The notes beneath the pieces are model-generated. The model did no database searches and was not told the DNA's origin. It saw nothing but the letters and a program-made list of their open reading frames with translations. Below are positions 1 to 6,204 of a stretch of DNA of 15,265 nucleotides, piece after piece. This DNA is from an uncultured Clostridia bacterium (lineage in GTDB: Bacteria > Bacillota > Clostridia > Christensenellales > Borkfalkiaceae), in assembly GCA_947177495.1 (NCBI GenBank), contig CAMWUS010000009.1:1-15265 (forward strand). The letters run 5' to 3'. The translations under genes were made by a program, and so were the position numbers. Positions within the stretch are counted from its first letter, which is position 1. Every line of letters begins with the position of its first letter.

Positions 1-1319
1 AAGACGAGAAGCACGGAGTACAGCACGCCCGGTCCGAAACTGAAAATATGACAGTCGAGCATACAAGTTGCAAGCAACGAGCAAATGCAAAGCGCGATGA
101 CCGTCTTTTCTACCGTAGGATGGCGGAACAGGAGTTCAAGCGTTTGCAAACGGTGATAGATATAGGCGAGGAAGAGCAAAATCCCGCCCGTCATGAGTAG
201 CTGCAACACGGTGTTGTGGGAGTAGTAAATATCGAACGCTTGCTCACCTTGTTCCGTTCCCATCCAACCGATGCCGAAGAGCGGATAATTGCAGAAGCGT
301 CTCCAAGACTCTTTGAATATCTCCAACCGACCGCTCGAGTCAAATCCCTTGTCGAAGAGAGAACCGAAAATGCGCTCTACCTCCTCGCGGAACACGCTGA
401 GTGCAAGCACAAGCCCCAACGCGCCCAACGCAAAGACGATGAAATTATAAATGCGCTGTCTGCCCTTCGTGGTGATAAGCGTAAAGACCATACAGAGAAC
501 GAATACACCAGAACCGAAGATAATCGAACCGCGACTCTGCGTTAGAATTACGCAAACCAAAAACATCACGCCCACAACGGAATACGCCCAGCTGTGGCGC
601 GCGGACTTTACCGCAAAGTAGAAAGGCGCGGGCATCATCATTGCCATGACGCAACCGACGGTGTTGTAAGTCCCCCACCCCGTATACAGGAAATCACGGT
701 TGATCATCGCTTCCTGAAAAATGCCGTCGTCGAGATACATTGCGAGAATTTCGCAAGCAATGCCGATTCCTATGGCAAAAAACAACGTGAACACATAGTC
801 GTGCGGGACGCGCTTCCAATCCAAAGTGTAATACAAAAAGAAATAGAAAACGCAGAGCGACGCGATTTGCAACAACCCCGCCGCTACGTTAAGCCCGCTG
901 AAATAGGGACTGAACACACCGCTCAGTACGTAAAAAACGCCGAGCCACAAAAAGCCTAACGACAATTTGGGTACGGTGCGGTTGGGATTGCGGATAAGCG
1001 AATAAACAAGCCGCGCAATTAAAAAGGCGGCGTCGATCGACGCAATAACGATAATTTGCGTGAGTACGGAAGGGTCGCGCAAAATAGTAGTTTCGGGGTT
1101 CGTGACGGGGTAGTTGATACGCGCTACCGTCATATAAGAACAGCAAATGAGCGGCACGATGCCCAAAGCATCCTCCGCGAAGAGCACGTTGAGTGCGACG
1201 AGCGGTATCGTTGCGTAATAGTACGGAAGCTCCAACCCGAACAACTCGGAAAGCGTCATCATTACCACGATAAGGGCGATGTACCATTCCGAGCGAAAAA
1301 ACGCGTTTAGCGCTTTCAC
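1..1319 (-). CDS. O-antigen ligase/polymerase-like membrane protein (Wzy_C type), 3' end outside window
   Basis: This is an open frame from the start codon to the left edge, so the C-terminus is missing. The roughly 439 visible residues form about ten hydrophobic segments separated by short loops. Two features are typical of the Wzy_C/O-antigen ligase superfamily: a TQSRGS stretch before a membrane segment, and the late motif YSHNTVLQLLMTGG after a long loop containing GRLEIFKESW. Family members polymerise or ligate undecaprenyl-linked glycans on the outer face of the membrane, so a role in surface polysaccharide or teichoic-type glycan assembly is likely. The substrate cannot be inferred. 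I chose the GTG at 1319, which has a weak AAAGAG ribosome site about 9 nt upstream. An in-frame ATG at 1361 lies at the predicted transcription start and would give a leaderless mRNA. A bicarbonate-transporter or other polytopic protein is unlikely given the HN and SRG motifs. Confidence 0.8.
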   Translation of the reverse strand, partial: MKALNAFFRSEWYIALIVVMMTLSELFGLELPYYYATIPLVALNVLFAEDALGIVPLICCSYMTVARINYPVTNPETTILRDPSVLTQIIVIASIDAAFLIARLVYSLIRNPNRTVPKLSLGFLWLGVFYVLSGVFSPYFSGLNVAAGLLQIASLCVFYFFLYYTLDWKRVPHDYVFTLFFAIGIGIACEILAMYLDDGIFQEAMINRDFLYTGWGTYNTVGCVMAMMMPAPFYFAVKSARHSWAYSVVGVMFLVCVILTQSRGSIIFGSGVFVLCMVFTLITTKGRQRIYNFIVFALGALGLVLALSVFREEVERIFGSLFDKGFDSSGRLEIFKESWRRFCNYPLFGIGWMGTEQGEQAFDIYYSHNTVLQLLMTGGILLFLAYIYHRLQTLELLFRHPTVEKTVIALCICSLLATCMLDCHIFSFGPGVLYSVLLV

Positions 1320-1367
1320 AATGTTATTCTCTTTTAGTTGTGGAAGCACTTGCGTCAACATACGGAA

Positions 1368-1396
1368 ATTATAGCACGATGCGGCGAAAAATACAA
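1368..1396 (-). promoter_or_regulatory. Sigma-A promoter of the Wzy_C-type gene
   Basis: On the minus strand, TTGTAT (-35) and TATAAT (-10, 1373-1368) are separated by 17 bp. A TGC extension precedes the -10 box. The predicted transcription start is near 1361, exactly at an in-frame ATG. This is why the downstream GTG at 1319 is preferred as start. The promoter lies past the lysC terminator, so this gene is expressed separately from the cdaA-lysC operon. Confidence 0.7.
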
Positions 1397-1460
1397 GACT
1401 TTTCGGGGCAGAATGCAAAATTTCTGCAAATTCCCCACCGTTCGCCGAATTATCCCACCG

Positions 1461-1493
1461 AAACAAAAACAGCGCCGCGCGGATTGCGCGGCG
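1461..1493 (-). terminator. Rho-independent terminator after lysC
   Basis: A perfect 8-bp GC stem (CGCCGCGC with GCGCGGCG, 1473-1480 and 1486-1493) closes a 5-nt loop. On the minus strand it is followed by CTGTTTTTGTTT. It lies about 17 nt past the lysC stop codon and ends the cdaA-lysC operon. Confidence 0.9.
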
Positions 1494-1509
1494 TTTGCCG
1501 AATATTGCT

Positions 1510-2835
1510 TTATGCTTGCTCCGAGAAAAATTCGTCGTAAACGGCATTGAGGGTGCGCTCGTAGTCGCTGTTGTCTACCCCGACGATAATATTCAGCTCC
1601 GAGGAGCCTTGGTCGATCATGCGGACGTTGACGCCTGCACGCGCGATTGCATCGAACAGGCGGGCGCTCGTACCGACGTTTCTGCTCATGCCGTGTCCCA
1701 CGACGGCAATCAGCGCAACGTCGTCGTAGGTGCGCAAGTTGTCGGGCGAAACCGCCGTGCGGATCTCATCGCACACTTCGTCCAAAACGCCGTTTTTCAG
1801 TTGCTCGTTGTCGATAACGAAAGACAGCGTATCGATTCCCGAGGGCATATGCTCGAAAGAAATGCCGTGGCGCATGAGCACCGCGAGCACCTTATGCGCA
1901 AAACCGACCGCCGCGTTCATGAGAGATTTTTCGATAAAGATAACCGTGAAGTTTTTCTTACCCGCAATGCCCGTGACCGTTCTGCCGCTGAACTTGTATT
2001 TGGAAGTGGGCAGAATGTCCGTGCCCGCGTCCTCGGGGCGGAACGTATTTTTGATACGAATGGGGATATCCGCTTCCCGCACGGGGAAAATAGATTCGCT
2101 GTGCAATACGTTTGCGCCCATGTAGGAAAGCTCGCGCAACTCCTTATAAGACATGGAATGAATCTGTTGGGGATTGGGCACGATGCGGGGATCGCAAGCC
2201 ATAAAGCCGCTTACGTCCGTCCAATTTTCATACAGTCCCGCGCCCGCCGCCCGCGCGACGATAGCACCCGAAATATCGCTCCCCCCGCGGGAAAAGGTAA
2301 CCACCCTGCCCTCGGGATCGGAGCCGTAAAAGCCCGACACGACCGCCCGCCGTTTGCCTTTGAGCGCCTCTTTCAAAAGTGAAAAAGTCAGCTCGCCGTT
2401 AAGCTGCCCTGCGTCGTTGAATTTTACCACGTCGCGTGCGTCGATGAAGGGTACGTTTAAAAGCGCCGCCATAATGCGTGCGGAGAGATATTCCCCGCGG
2501 GAAGCCGCGAACGCTTCGCTTCTCTCCCGCAACAGCTCTTTCTCCGTCTCTTTTAAAACTTCCTTGATATCGAACGGCAACGCAAGCTCTTCCACGATGC
2601 CGCAAAAACGGTTTGCCACCTTTTGAAAAGCCTCGCCCGTGACGCCGTGCTTTTGGATATTACGGTAAGTTTCATACAGCAAATCGGTCACTTTAATATC
2701 GCCGCCGTAACGCTTCCCGGGAGCGGAAACGACGATATAACGCCGCTCCTCGTCGCTTCTGATGATATCCGCTACGCGGCGCATATTCGTGCCGTCCGCC
2801 ATAGACGTTCCGCCGAATTTGCAAACCTTAATCAT
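1510..2835 (-). CDS. lysC: Aspartate kinase (monofunctional, two C-terminal ACT domains)
   Basis: Aspartokinase phosphorylates L-aspartate with ATP in the cytoplasm, the first step toward lysine, diaminopimelate, threonine and methionine. The N-terminal KFGGTS nucleotide-binding motif is at residues 6-11. The amino acid kinase core continues to about residue 280, including FSRGGSD and TDVSG segments. Two ACT domains follow (about 290-360 and 370-441), the usual site of feedback inhibition by lysine or threonine. At 441 residues it matches monofunctional aspartokinases, with no homoserine dehydrogenase fusion. The ATG overlaps the stop codon of the DUF1015 gene by 8 nt (ATGATTAA), and a good AAAGGA ribosome site lies inside that gene, so translation is probably coupled. 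I see no lysine riboswitch in the operon. A terminator follows. Its place behind a di-AMP cyclase gene is unusual. Confidence 0.97.
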   Translation of the reverse strand: MIKVCKFGGTSMADGTNMRRVADIIRSDEERRYIVVSAPGKRYGGDIKVTDLLYETYRNIQKHGVTGEAFQKVANRFCGIVEELALPFDIKEVLKETEKELLRERSEAFAASRGEYLSARIMAALLNVPFIDARDVVKFNDAGQLNGELTFSLLKEALKGKRRAVVSGFYGSDPEGRVVTFSRGGSDISGAIVARAAGAGLYENWTDVSGFMACDPRIVPNPQQIHSMSYKELRELSYMGANVLHSESIFPVREADIPIRIKNTFRPEDAGTDILPTSKYKFSGRTVTGIAGKKNFTVIFIEKSLMNAAVGFAHKVLAVLMRHGISFEHMPSGIDTLSFVIDNEQLKNGVLDEVCDEIRTAVSPDNLRTYDDVALIAVVGHGMSRNVGTSARLFDAIARAGVNVRMIDQGSSELNIIVGVDNSDYERTLNAVYDEFFSEQA

Positions 2836-3994
2836 AACTGATTTCCTTTCCTTCCACGTAGTAGCGCTTTTCTTTGTCCTCGCCTACGGAAAAGGTTTTC
2901 TTGGGAAAATTCCCGCCGCCCGCGAGCTGTTCGAAAAAGCTCTCCTTCTCGATGGGACGGAGCGCGATTCCCACGCAGCCCTCCTCCCGCGCAAGCTTCG
3001 TAAGATTTTTGTCCCCGTGGATATAGTCGATTTCGCCGCCGTTTTGGCGCACGTACCGCTCGATAATTTCGTCCGCCTGTTTCACTCCCGCGCCGTTTGC
3101 GGGTACCGCGGGAAAGAGCAAGGAGCCTACCTGCCTGCACTTCAACTGCCGCGTAAAATAATCGCAAAATGCAGCTACGTCCACCTTCTTCACCAAGCGG
3201 TGAATGGGGTGAAAGACAACCGCATCGTCATACAAATTGACGAGTTCCACAAGCGTGAAACGGGCGGGGTGGTTGCGCTTCTCCTCCGCGCTCAAATTCT
3301 CTTTGATTTCGTCCCAATACGCCTTTGCCGCCGCAAGGGAATGGTTGCCGTCCGCTACGGCAAAATAGGGCTCGGAGCCCGTCTGCAATTCCTGCGCCAC
3401 GTCTTCGGCAAGATCGTCGGGGATATAATACCCCGTGACGTGCCCGCCGTCTTCCATCAAATCGAAGTCGTAAATCTCTTCCAAATCCTCCCGCAAAAGC
3501 GCGTGGACAATCCGACCGCGTTTATCGCGGTAAAACAGCATGGCGTGCGGAAATTCGAGCGGCGCACCGCGGCGCGCCGCAATGCGCGCGGGCAAACGGG
3601 AAGGCACCACCGCTTCCGACGAACGCACGGGCGAAACGACGCCCGCGTCCGTAGTGTAGGCTTCGAGGTCGATTGCCGTTATAATTCCGTGGCGCACGCC
3701 CGCGTCCGTTTTGCGCGCAACGAGCACCATGCCGCGGTTGAGCTTTACGATGTGCCCCTGTTCGAGCGCGCGGTACATATTCTCGTGAATCTCTTCGATG
3801 CGCTCTTCGTCGTCTTCACCCAAAAATGCTTCGGGCAGGATAAAATTAAGAGTGGAGGGTTCGTCGCCGACGAACTTCTTCACTCTGTCCCAATATCCCT
3901 TGTCCGAAGTAAACTGATCGCAGGCGATAACCGCCCATTTTTCAAATCCCCCGTCCGGAATAAAAATACGGGGGATACGAATACAAGTTCTCAT
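2828..3994 (-). CDS. DUF1015 family protein
   Basis: The 388-residue product matches what I know of the DUF1015 family, which is common in Clostridia and often encoded beside serine-biosynthesis genes. It starts with the RIPRIFIPDGGFEKWAVIACDQ region and has FILPEAFLGE near residue 51. The family hallmark ADGNHSLAAAK is at about residues 214-224. No signal peptide or membrane segment is visible, so it is likely cytoplasmic. The biochemical function is unknown to me. The start codon overlaps the stop of the upstream microprotein gene (ATGA, 3994-3991). No purine-rich ribosome site precedes it, which fits termination-reinitiation. Its own stop overlaps the lysC start. It is thus locked in expression between the c-di-AMP genes and lysC. 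Confidence 0.88.
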   Translation of the reverse strand: MRTCIRIPRIFIPDGGFEKWAVIACDQFTSDKGYWDRVKKFVGDEPSTLNFILPEAFLGEDDEERIEEIHENMYRALEQGHIVKLNRGMVLVARKTDAGVRHGIITAIDLEAYTTDAGVVSPVRSSEAVVPSRLPARIAARRGAPLEFPHAMLFYRDKRGRIVHALLREDLEEIYDFDLMEDGGHVTGYYIPDDLAEDVAQELQTGSEPYFAVADGNHSLAAAKAYWDEIKENLSAEEKRNHPARFTLVELVNLYDDAVVFHPIHRLVKKVDVAAFCDYFTRQLKCRQVGSLLFPAVPANGAGVKQADEIIERYVRQNGGEIDYIHGDKNLTKLAREEGCVGIALRPIEKESFFEQLAGGGNFPKKTFSVGEDKEKRYYVEGKEISYD

Positions 3995-4098
3995 GCTGCG
4001 TTAATGATGATTACAACGACGATTGCAAGCCCGATTGCAATGAGTTTGAGGGGAATGTGCTTCGTAAACATTTTTTTCAGGGTTTCTTTGAATTTCAC
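3991..4098 (-). CDS. 35-residue single-helix membrane microprotein, candidate minimal CdaR (YbbR anchor only)
   Basis: This small gene lies between cdaA and the DUF1015 gene. It starts with a GTG overlapping the cdaA stop (GTGA, 4098-4095), preceded by GGAGGG 9 nt upstream. It ends with a TGA overlapping the next start (ATGA). The product has a basic N-terminus (KFKETLKKMFTKH), then one hydrophobic helix (about residues 16-33), then stops at INAA. The PLKLIAIGLAIVVV segment resembles the N-terminal anchor of CdaR/YbbR proteins, which usually pairs a (V/L)K(L/I)(L/I)(A/S)L pattern with a membrane helix. CdaR is the usual partner and regulator of CdaA, encoded just after it. All extracellular YbbR repeats are absent. 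Overlapping starts and stops on both sides plus a ribosome site make it a real gene. The CdaR relationship is inference from position and a short similarity. Confidence 0.75.
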   Translation of the reverse strand: MKFKETLKKMFTKHIPLKLIAIGLAIVVVIIINAA

Positions 4099-4928
4099 GA
4101 TTTCTTGCCCTCCGTGTTGAAGTCTTTCCAATAGTATTCACGCAAGAAGCGCTTTAAGCTTTCCGAGTCGATATAGCGGGTGATTTCGCCGCGCTTGACG
4201 ACGGACACGATACCCGTTTCTTCCGAAACGATGATGCTCGATACGTCGGCAACTTCCGTAACGCCGATACCCGCGCGGTGACGCGTTCCGTAGTCCTTGG
4301 GGAATTCCTTTTGCGAGAGCGGTAAGAAGCAACCCGCCGCCTGAATTTTATCGCCGTAGATGATCATGGCGCCGTCGTGCAAGGGCGCTTTGTTGATAAA
4401 GATACCCTCGATGAGCTGATTGGAAATGTTGGAGTTGAGCGTGATGCCGCTGTCGATAATATCCTTGGGAATGTTGCCGTTGGAAAGCACGATGAGCGCA
4501 CCCGTGTTGCTCTTGGAAAGGCTCTGCACCGCGCGCACGATGCTTGCGATGTAAATTTCCGCACGCGCGCCGACCGCCGATTTATTCGCCGCGTCCGCCG
4601 CCGTTACCTTTACGCGCTTGCTGACGTTCCAAATGGAGCGCTTGATTTCCACGCTGAACAGCAACAGGAAAAACAGCGAAAGGAGCATGAGGAACATATA
4701 GTAGGTCTCCGCGCCCAAATTGCTGGAAAGCAGCGCGATAAATCCCGTACAAAGGATTAGCCCCACATAAAAACCGATTAACTTTTTCGCGTTGTTTTCG
4801 TACAGCGTTCTCAACACGAAATAAATGAGCATGAACAGGAAAACGAATTCGAATACCATGATCCAGCGATCGGCAAAATCGACGAATACGCTTTTAATCC
4901 CGTTCCAGACTTCCGTCCAGCTACGCAT
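4095..4928 (-). CDS. cdaA: Diadenylate cyclase CdaA (membrane DAC protein)
   Basis: It makes cyclic di-AMP from two ATP at the inner face of the membrane. The signal controls potassium and osmolyte transport and cell wall homeostasis in Bacillota. The 277-residue product has three membrane segments (about 22-40, 50-68 and 75-92). A linker with FSVEIKRSIW corresponds to the FxPElRr element of CdaA proteins. The DAC domain then carries the catalytic DGA (185-187, in APLHDGAMII) and RHR (216-218, in GTRHRAGIG) motifs and SEETG (235-239). I chose the ATG at 4928 because GGAGG lies just before it. An in-frame ATG at 4991 lacks a ribosome site and would read through a strong hairpin. Usual neighbours are cdaR and glmM. 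Here a 35-residue gene overlaps the stop and DUF1015 and lysC follow. Confidence 0.96.
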   Translation of the reverse strand: MRSWTEVWNGIKSVFVDFADRWIMVFEFVFLFMLIYFVLRTLYENNAKKLIGFYVGLILCTGFIALLSSNLGAETYYMFLMLLSLFFLLLFSVEIKRSIWNVSKRVKVTAADAANKSAVGARAEIYIASIVRAVQSLSKSNTGALIVLSNGNIPKDIIDSGITLNSNISNQLIEGIFINKAPLHDGAMIIYGDKIQAAGCFLPLSQKEFPKDYGTRHRAGIGVTEVADVSSIIVSEETGIVSVVKRGEITRYIDSESLKRFLREYYWKDFNTEGKKS

Positions 4929-4955
4929 AGTTCCTCCTCTCCTTTTTAGGTTCAC

Positions 4956-4978
4956 ACTTTTTTCGTTCCGAAAAAAGT
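4956..4978 (-). repeat. Perfect 10-bp inverted repeat just upstream of the cdaA ribosome site
   Basis: ACTTTTTTCG and CGAAAAAAGT flank a 3-nt loop. In the cdaA mRNA the hairpin would end about 27 nt before the start codon. No T-run follows in either direction, so it is not a standard terminator. It may affect mRNA stability or ribosome access. That role is inference. Confidence 0.6.
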
Positions 4979-5012
4979 CGTGAGCTACCATCTTTGTTGT
5001 TTCAATATAATT

Positions 5013-5138
5013 GCAGAAGCGTTGCGCTCCGTCTATCCCCAGCCAATAAGTCGAATGAGTTCGACAAATGCTGTCCCGCAGCGGCGGGAAACCCGCCTCG
5101 CGGAAAATATTGTAACTTACGCTTTGCTTAGTATCTGC
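5013..5138 (-). ncRNA. Candidate structured 5' leader of cdaA
   Basis: Nested inverted repeats lie between the cdaA promoter and its start. The outer pairing is GCAG/CTGC plus AAGC/GCTT (5135-5138 with 5013-5016 and 5126-5129 with 5017-5020, leaving a 5-nt bulge). Inside are two arms. One spans 5076-5103: CCGC/GCGG around GGCGGG/CCCGCC with a 3-nt loop. The other spans 5040-5073: CAGC/GCTG around GTCGAA/TTCGAC with a 4-nt loop. I recognise no known riboswitch, and in particular not the ydaO c-di-AMP class. The second arm also contains Spo0A-box heptamers, so part of this symmetry may be a DNA operator instead of RNA. No terminator closes it, so it would be part of the cdaA transcript. Confidence 0.4.
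5050..5066. promoter_or_regulatory. Inverted pair of Spo0A-box-like heptamers in the cdaA leader
   Basis: The plus strand has TTCGACA (5060-5066), an exact match to the Spo0A box TGTCGAA read on the minus strand. AGTCGAA (5049-5055), one mismatch, faces it. They lie downstream of the predicted cdaA transcription start, a position suited to repression. Binding is inference. Confidence 0.35.
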
Positions 5139-5179
5139 ATTTTATTGATTTTATTAAAGTATAATAACTATTTTAATCT

Positions 5180-5208
5180 ATTATATCTTGTTTCGACAAA
5201 AAAAGCAA
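5180..5208 (-). promoter_or_regulatory. Predicted cdaA promoter with a Spo0A box in its spacer
   Basis: On the minus strand TTGCTT (5208-5203) and TATAAT (5185-5180) are 17 bp apart. The exact Spo0A heptamer TGTCGAA (5198-5192) lies in the spacer. Transcription would begin near 5173 and give a leader of about 245 nt before cdaA. This promoter separates the cdaA operon from holA. A weak AGC/GCT hairpin with a T-run (5202-5218) overlaps the -35 box and may be a poor terminator for holA. Confidence 0.55.
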
Positions 5209-5220
5209 AGCTATTTGACG

Positions 5221-6204
5221 TTATGCGAAAAATATTTTTCCCACTGCGGCGGAAAGTGCGCCCGTTTTTGAGTAAACGCCGCTCTTCGCCCCGCAGGAAA
5301 GTTCGTACAAACGGAAGTACAGGTCGCGCACCCGCTCTTTTCCCAACCGCGAAATCGTTTCGCGGTTCTTCTTTACAGCATACGCTTGCTTGATGCCGAG
5401 CGCTTTTGCGACCGCTTCGTCCGAGCCGCGCGTTTCACTCACCTCGAACAGAGTGCGGTAATGCGAGGTTAGGAAAGCGAGTACGGCGTGCTCGTCGTAG
5501 CCCTTGGTGAGCATGTCCTCCATGATTTCGAAAAACGCCGCTCCGTCCCCTCTTGCTGCCGCCTGCGTGAGTTCGTATATCTTATATTCCGCGTCCTTTG
5601 CAACCTGCTCCTCGATAACGGCGCGCGTCACGCGTCCCCCTTCGCCGAGCAGTACGGCGAGCTTTTCCGTCTCCGAGCGCATACGCGCCGCGTTGGACGC
5701 GCAATAGCGCACCATGAGCGAAACGGCGTCCGAGTCGGCGGAAAGTCCCCTGCCGCGCATGAGGGAAAACAGCCAGCGGGAAAGTGTTTCCTCGCTCTCG
5801 CGGGAACAGTCCACAAACGTAACTCCCTTCTTGCGCCGAAGATCTGCGGTATTCGCGCGCTTGCCGTCGTTTACGATAAGCAGCACCGTAGTGGGGCATG
5901 GGTTTTCGGTATAGGGCTTTAAAAACTTATCCCATTCCTTTTCCGTGGGATACAGCCCGTACGCGCGGACAAGCCGCTTCTCGTCGAAAAACGGCAACAC
6001 GTTTAACGCTGCGATAAAGGCAGAGAAGTCGTCCTTGACGCGCTCCCCCTCGTAACGCGTTTCGTTAAACACGGGCTGAGTGATTGCACACGCTTTCCGG
6101 ATCGCATCTACCGCGTGGTCGCGAAAATACGCTTCCTCGCCCTCGATGAGATAGACGGGCGACAACCCCTCTTTGAGTGATTTTGCAAGCTCGGTAAATT
6201 TCAT
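5221..6204 (-). CDS. holA: DNA polymerase III subunit delta (HolA)
   Basis: HolA is the clamp-loader subunit that opens the beta sliding clamp during replication. The 327-residue product is near the usual length of about 340. Its N-terminal region (VYLIEGEEAYFRDHAVDAI) is the AAA+-like first module. The segment FNETRYEG then NVLPFFDEKRLV matches the family pattern in which two early strands lead to the clamp-contact region. The middle and C-terminal helical regions contain YKIYELTQAAARGD and HYRTLFEV, typical of the delta collar domain. The ATG overlaps the comEC stop (ATGA, 6204-6201) with AGGAAG upstream. The comEC-holA order is common in Bacillota. Translation is likely coupled to comEC. 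Confidence 0.92.
   Translation of the reverse strand: MKFTELAKSLKEGLSPVYLIEGEEAYFRDHAVDAIRKACAITQPVFNETRYEGERVKDDFSAFIAALNVLPFFDEKRLVRAYGLYPTEKEWDKFLKPYTENPCPTTVLLIVNDGKRANTADLRRKKGVTFVDCSRESEETLSRWLFSLMRGRGLSADSDAVSLMVRYCASNAARMRSETEKLAVLLGEGGRVTRAVIEEQVAKDAEYKIYELTQAAARGDGAAFFEIMEDMLTKGYDEHAVLAFLTSHYRTLFEVSETRGSDEAVAKALGIKQAYAVKKNRETISRLGKERVRDLYFRLYELSCGAKSGVYSKTGALSAAVGKIFFA

Noticed and set aside
349..357. TGTCGAA heptamer inside the Wzy_C-type gene
   Set aside because: It lies within coding sequence far from any promoter and one such match is expected by chance.
1495..2382. Plus-strand open frame of 295 codons opposite lysC
   Set aside because: It is a shadow of lysC with no ribosome site or domain.
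2762..4120. Long plus-strand open frame of 452 codons opposite DUF1015
   Set aside because: It is antisense to DUF1015, the microprotein and the end of cdaA, has no recognisable domain, and its composition (Arg/His-rich) is that of a shadow frame in GC-rich DNA.
4929..4991. Upstream ATG (4991) extending CdaA by 21 residues
   Set aside because: It has no ribosome site, the added residues are encoded by the hairpin, and the ATG at 4928 has a strong site.
5040..5138. c-di-AMP (ydaO) or other known riboswitch before cdaA
   Set aside because: I could not find the conserved ydaO core or the cores of lysine, SAM, TPP or cobalamin riboswitches, or the T-box GGGTGGNACCGCG element.
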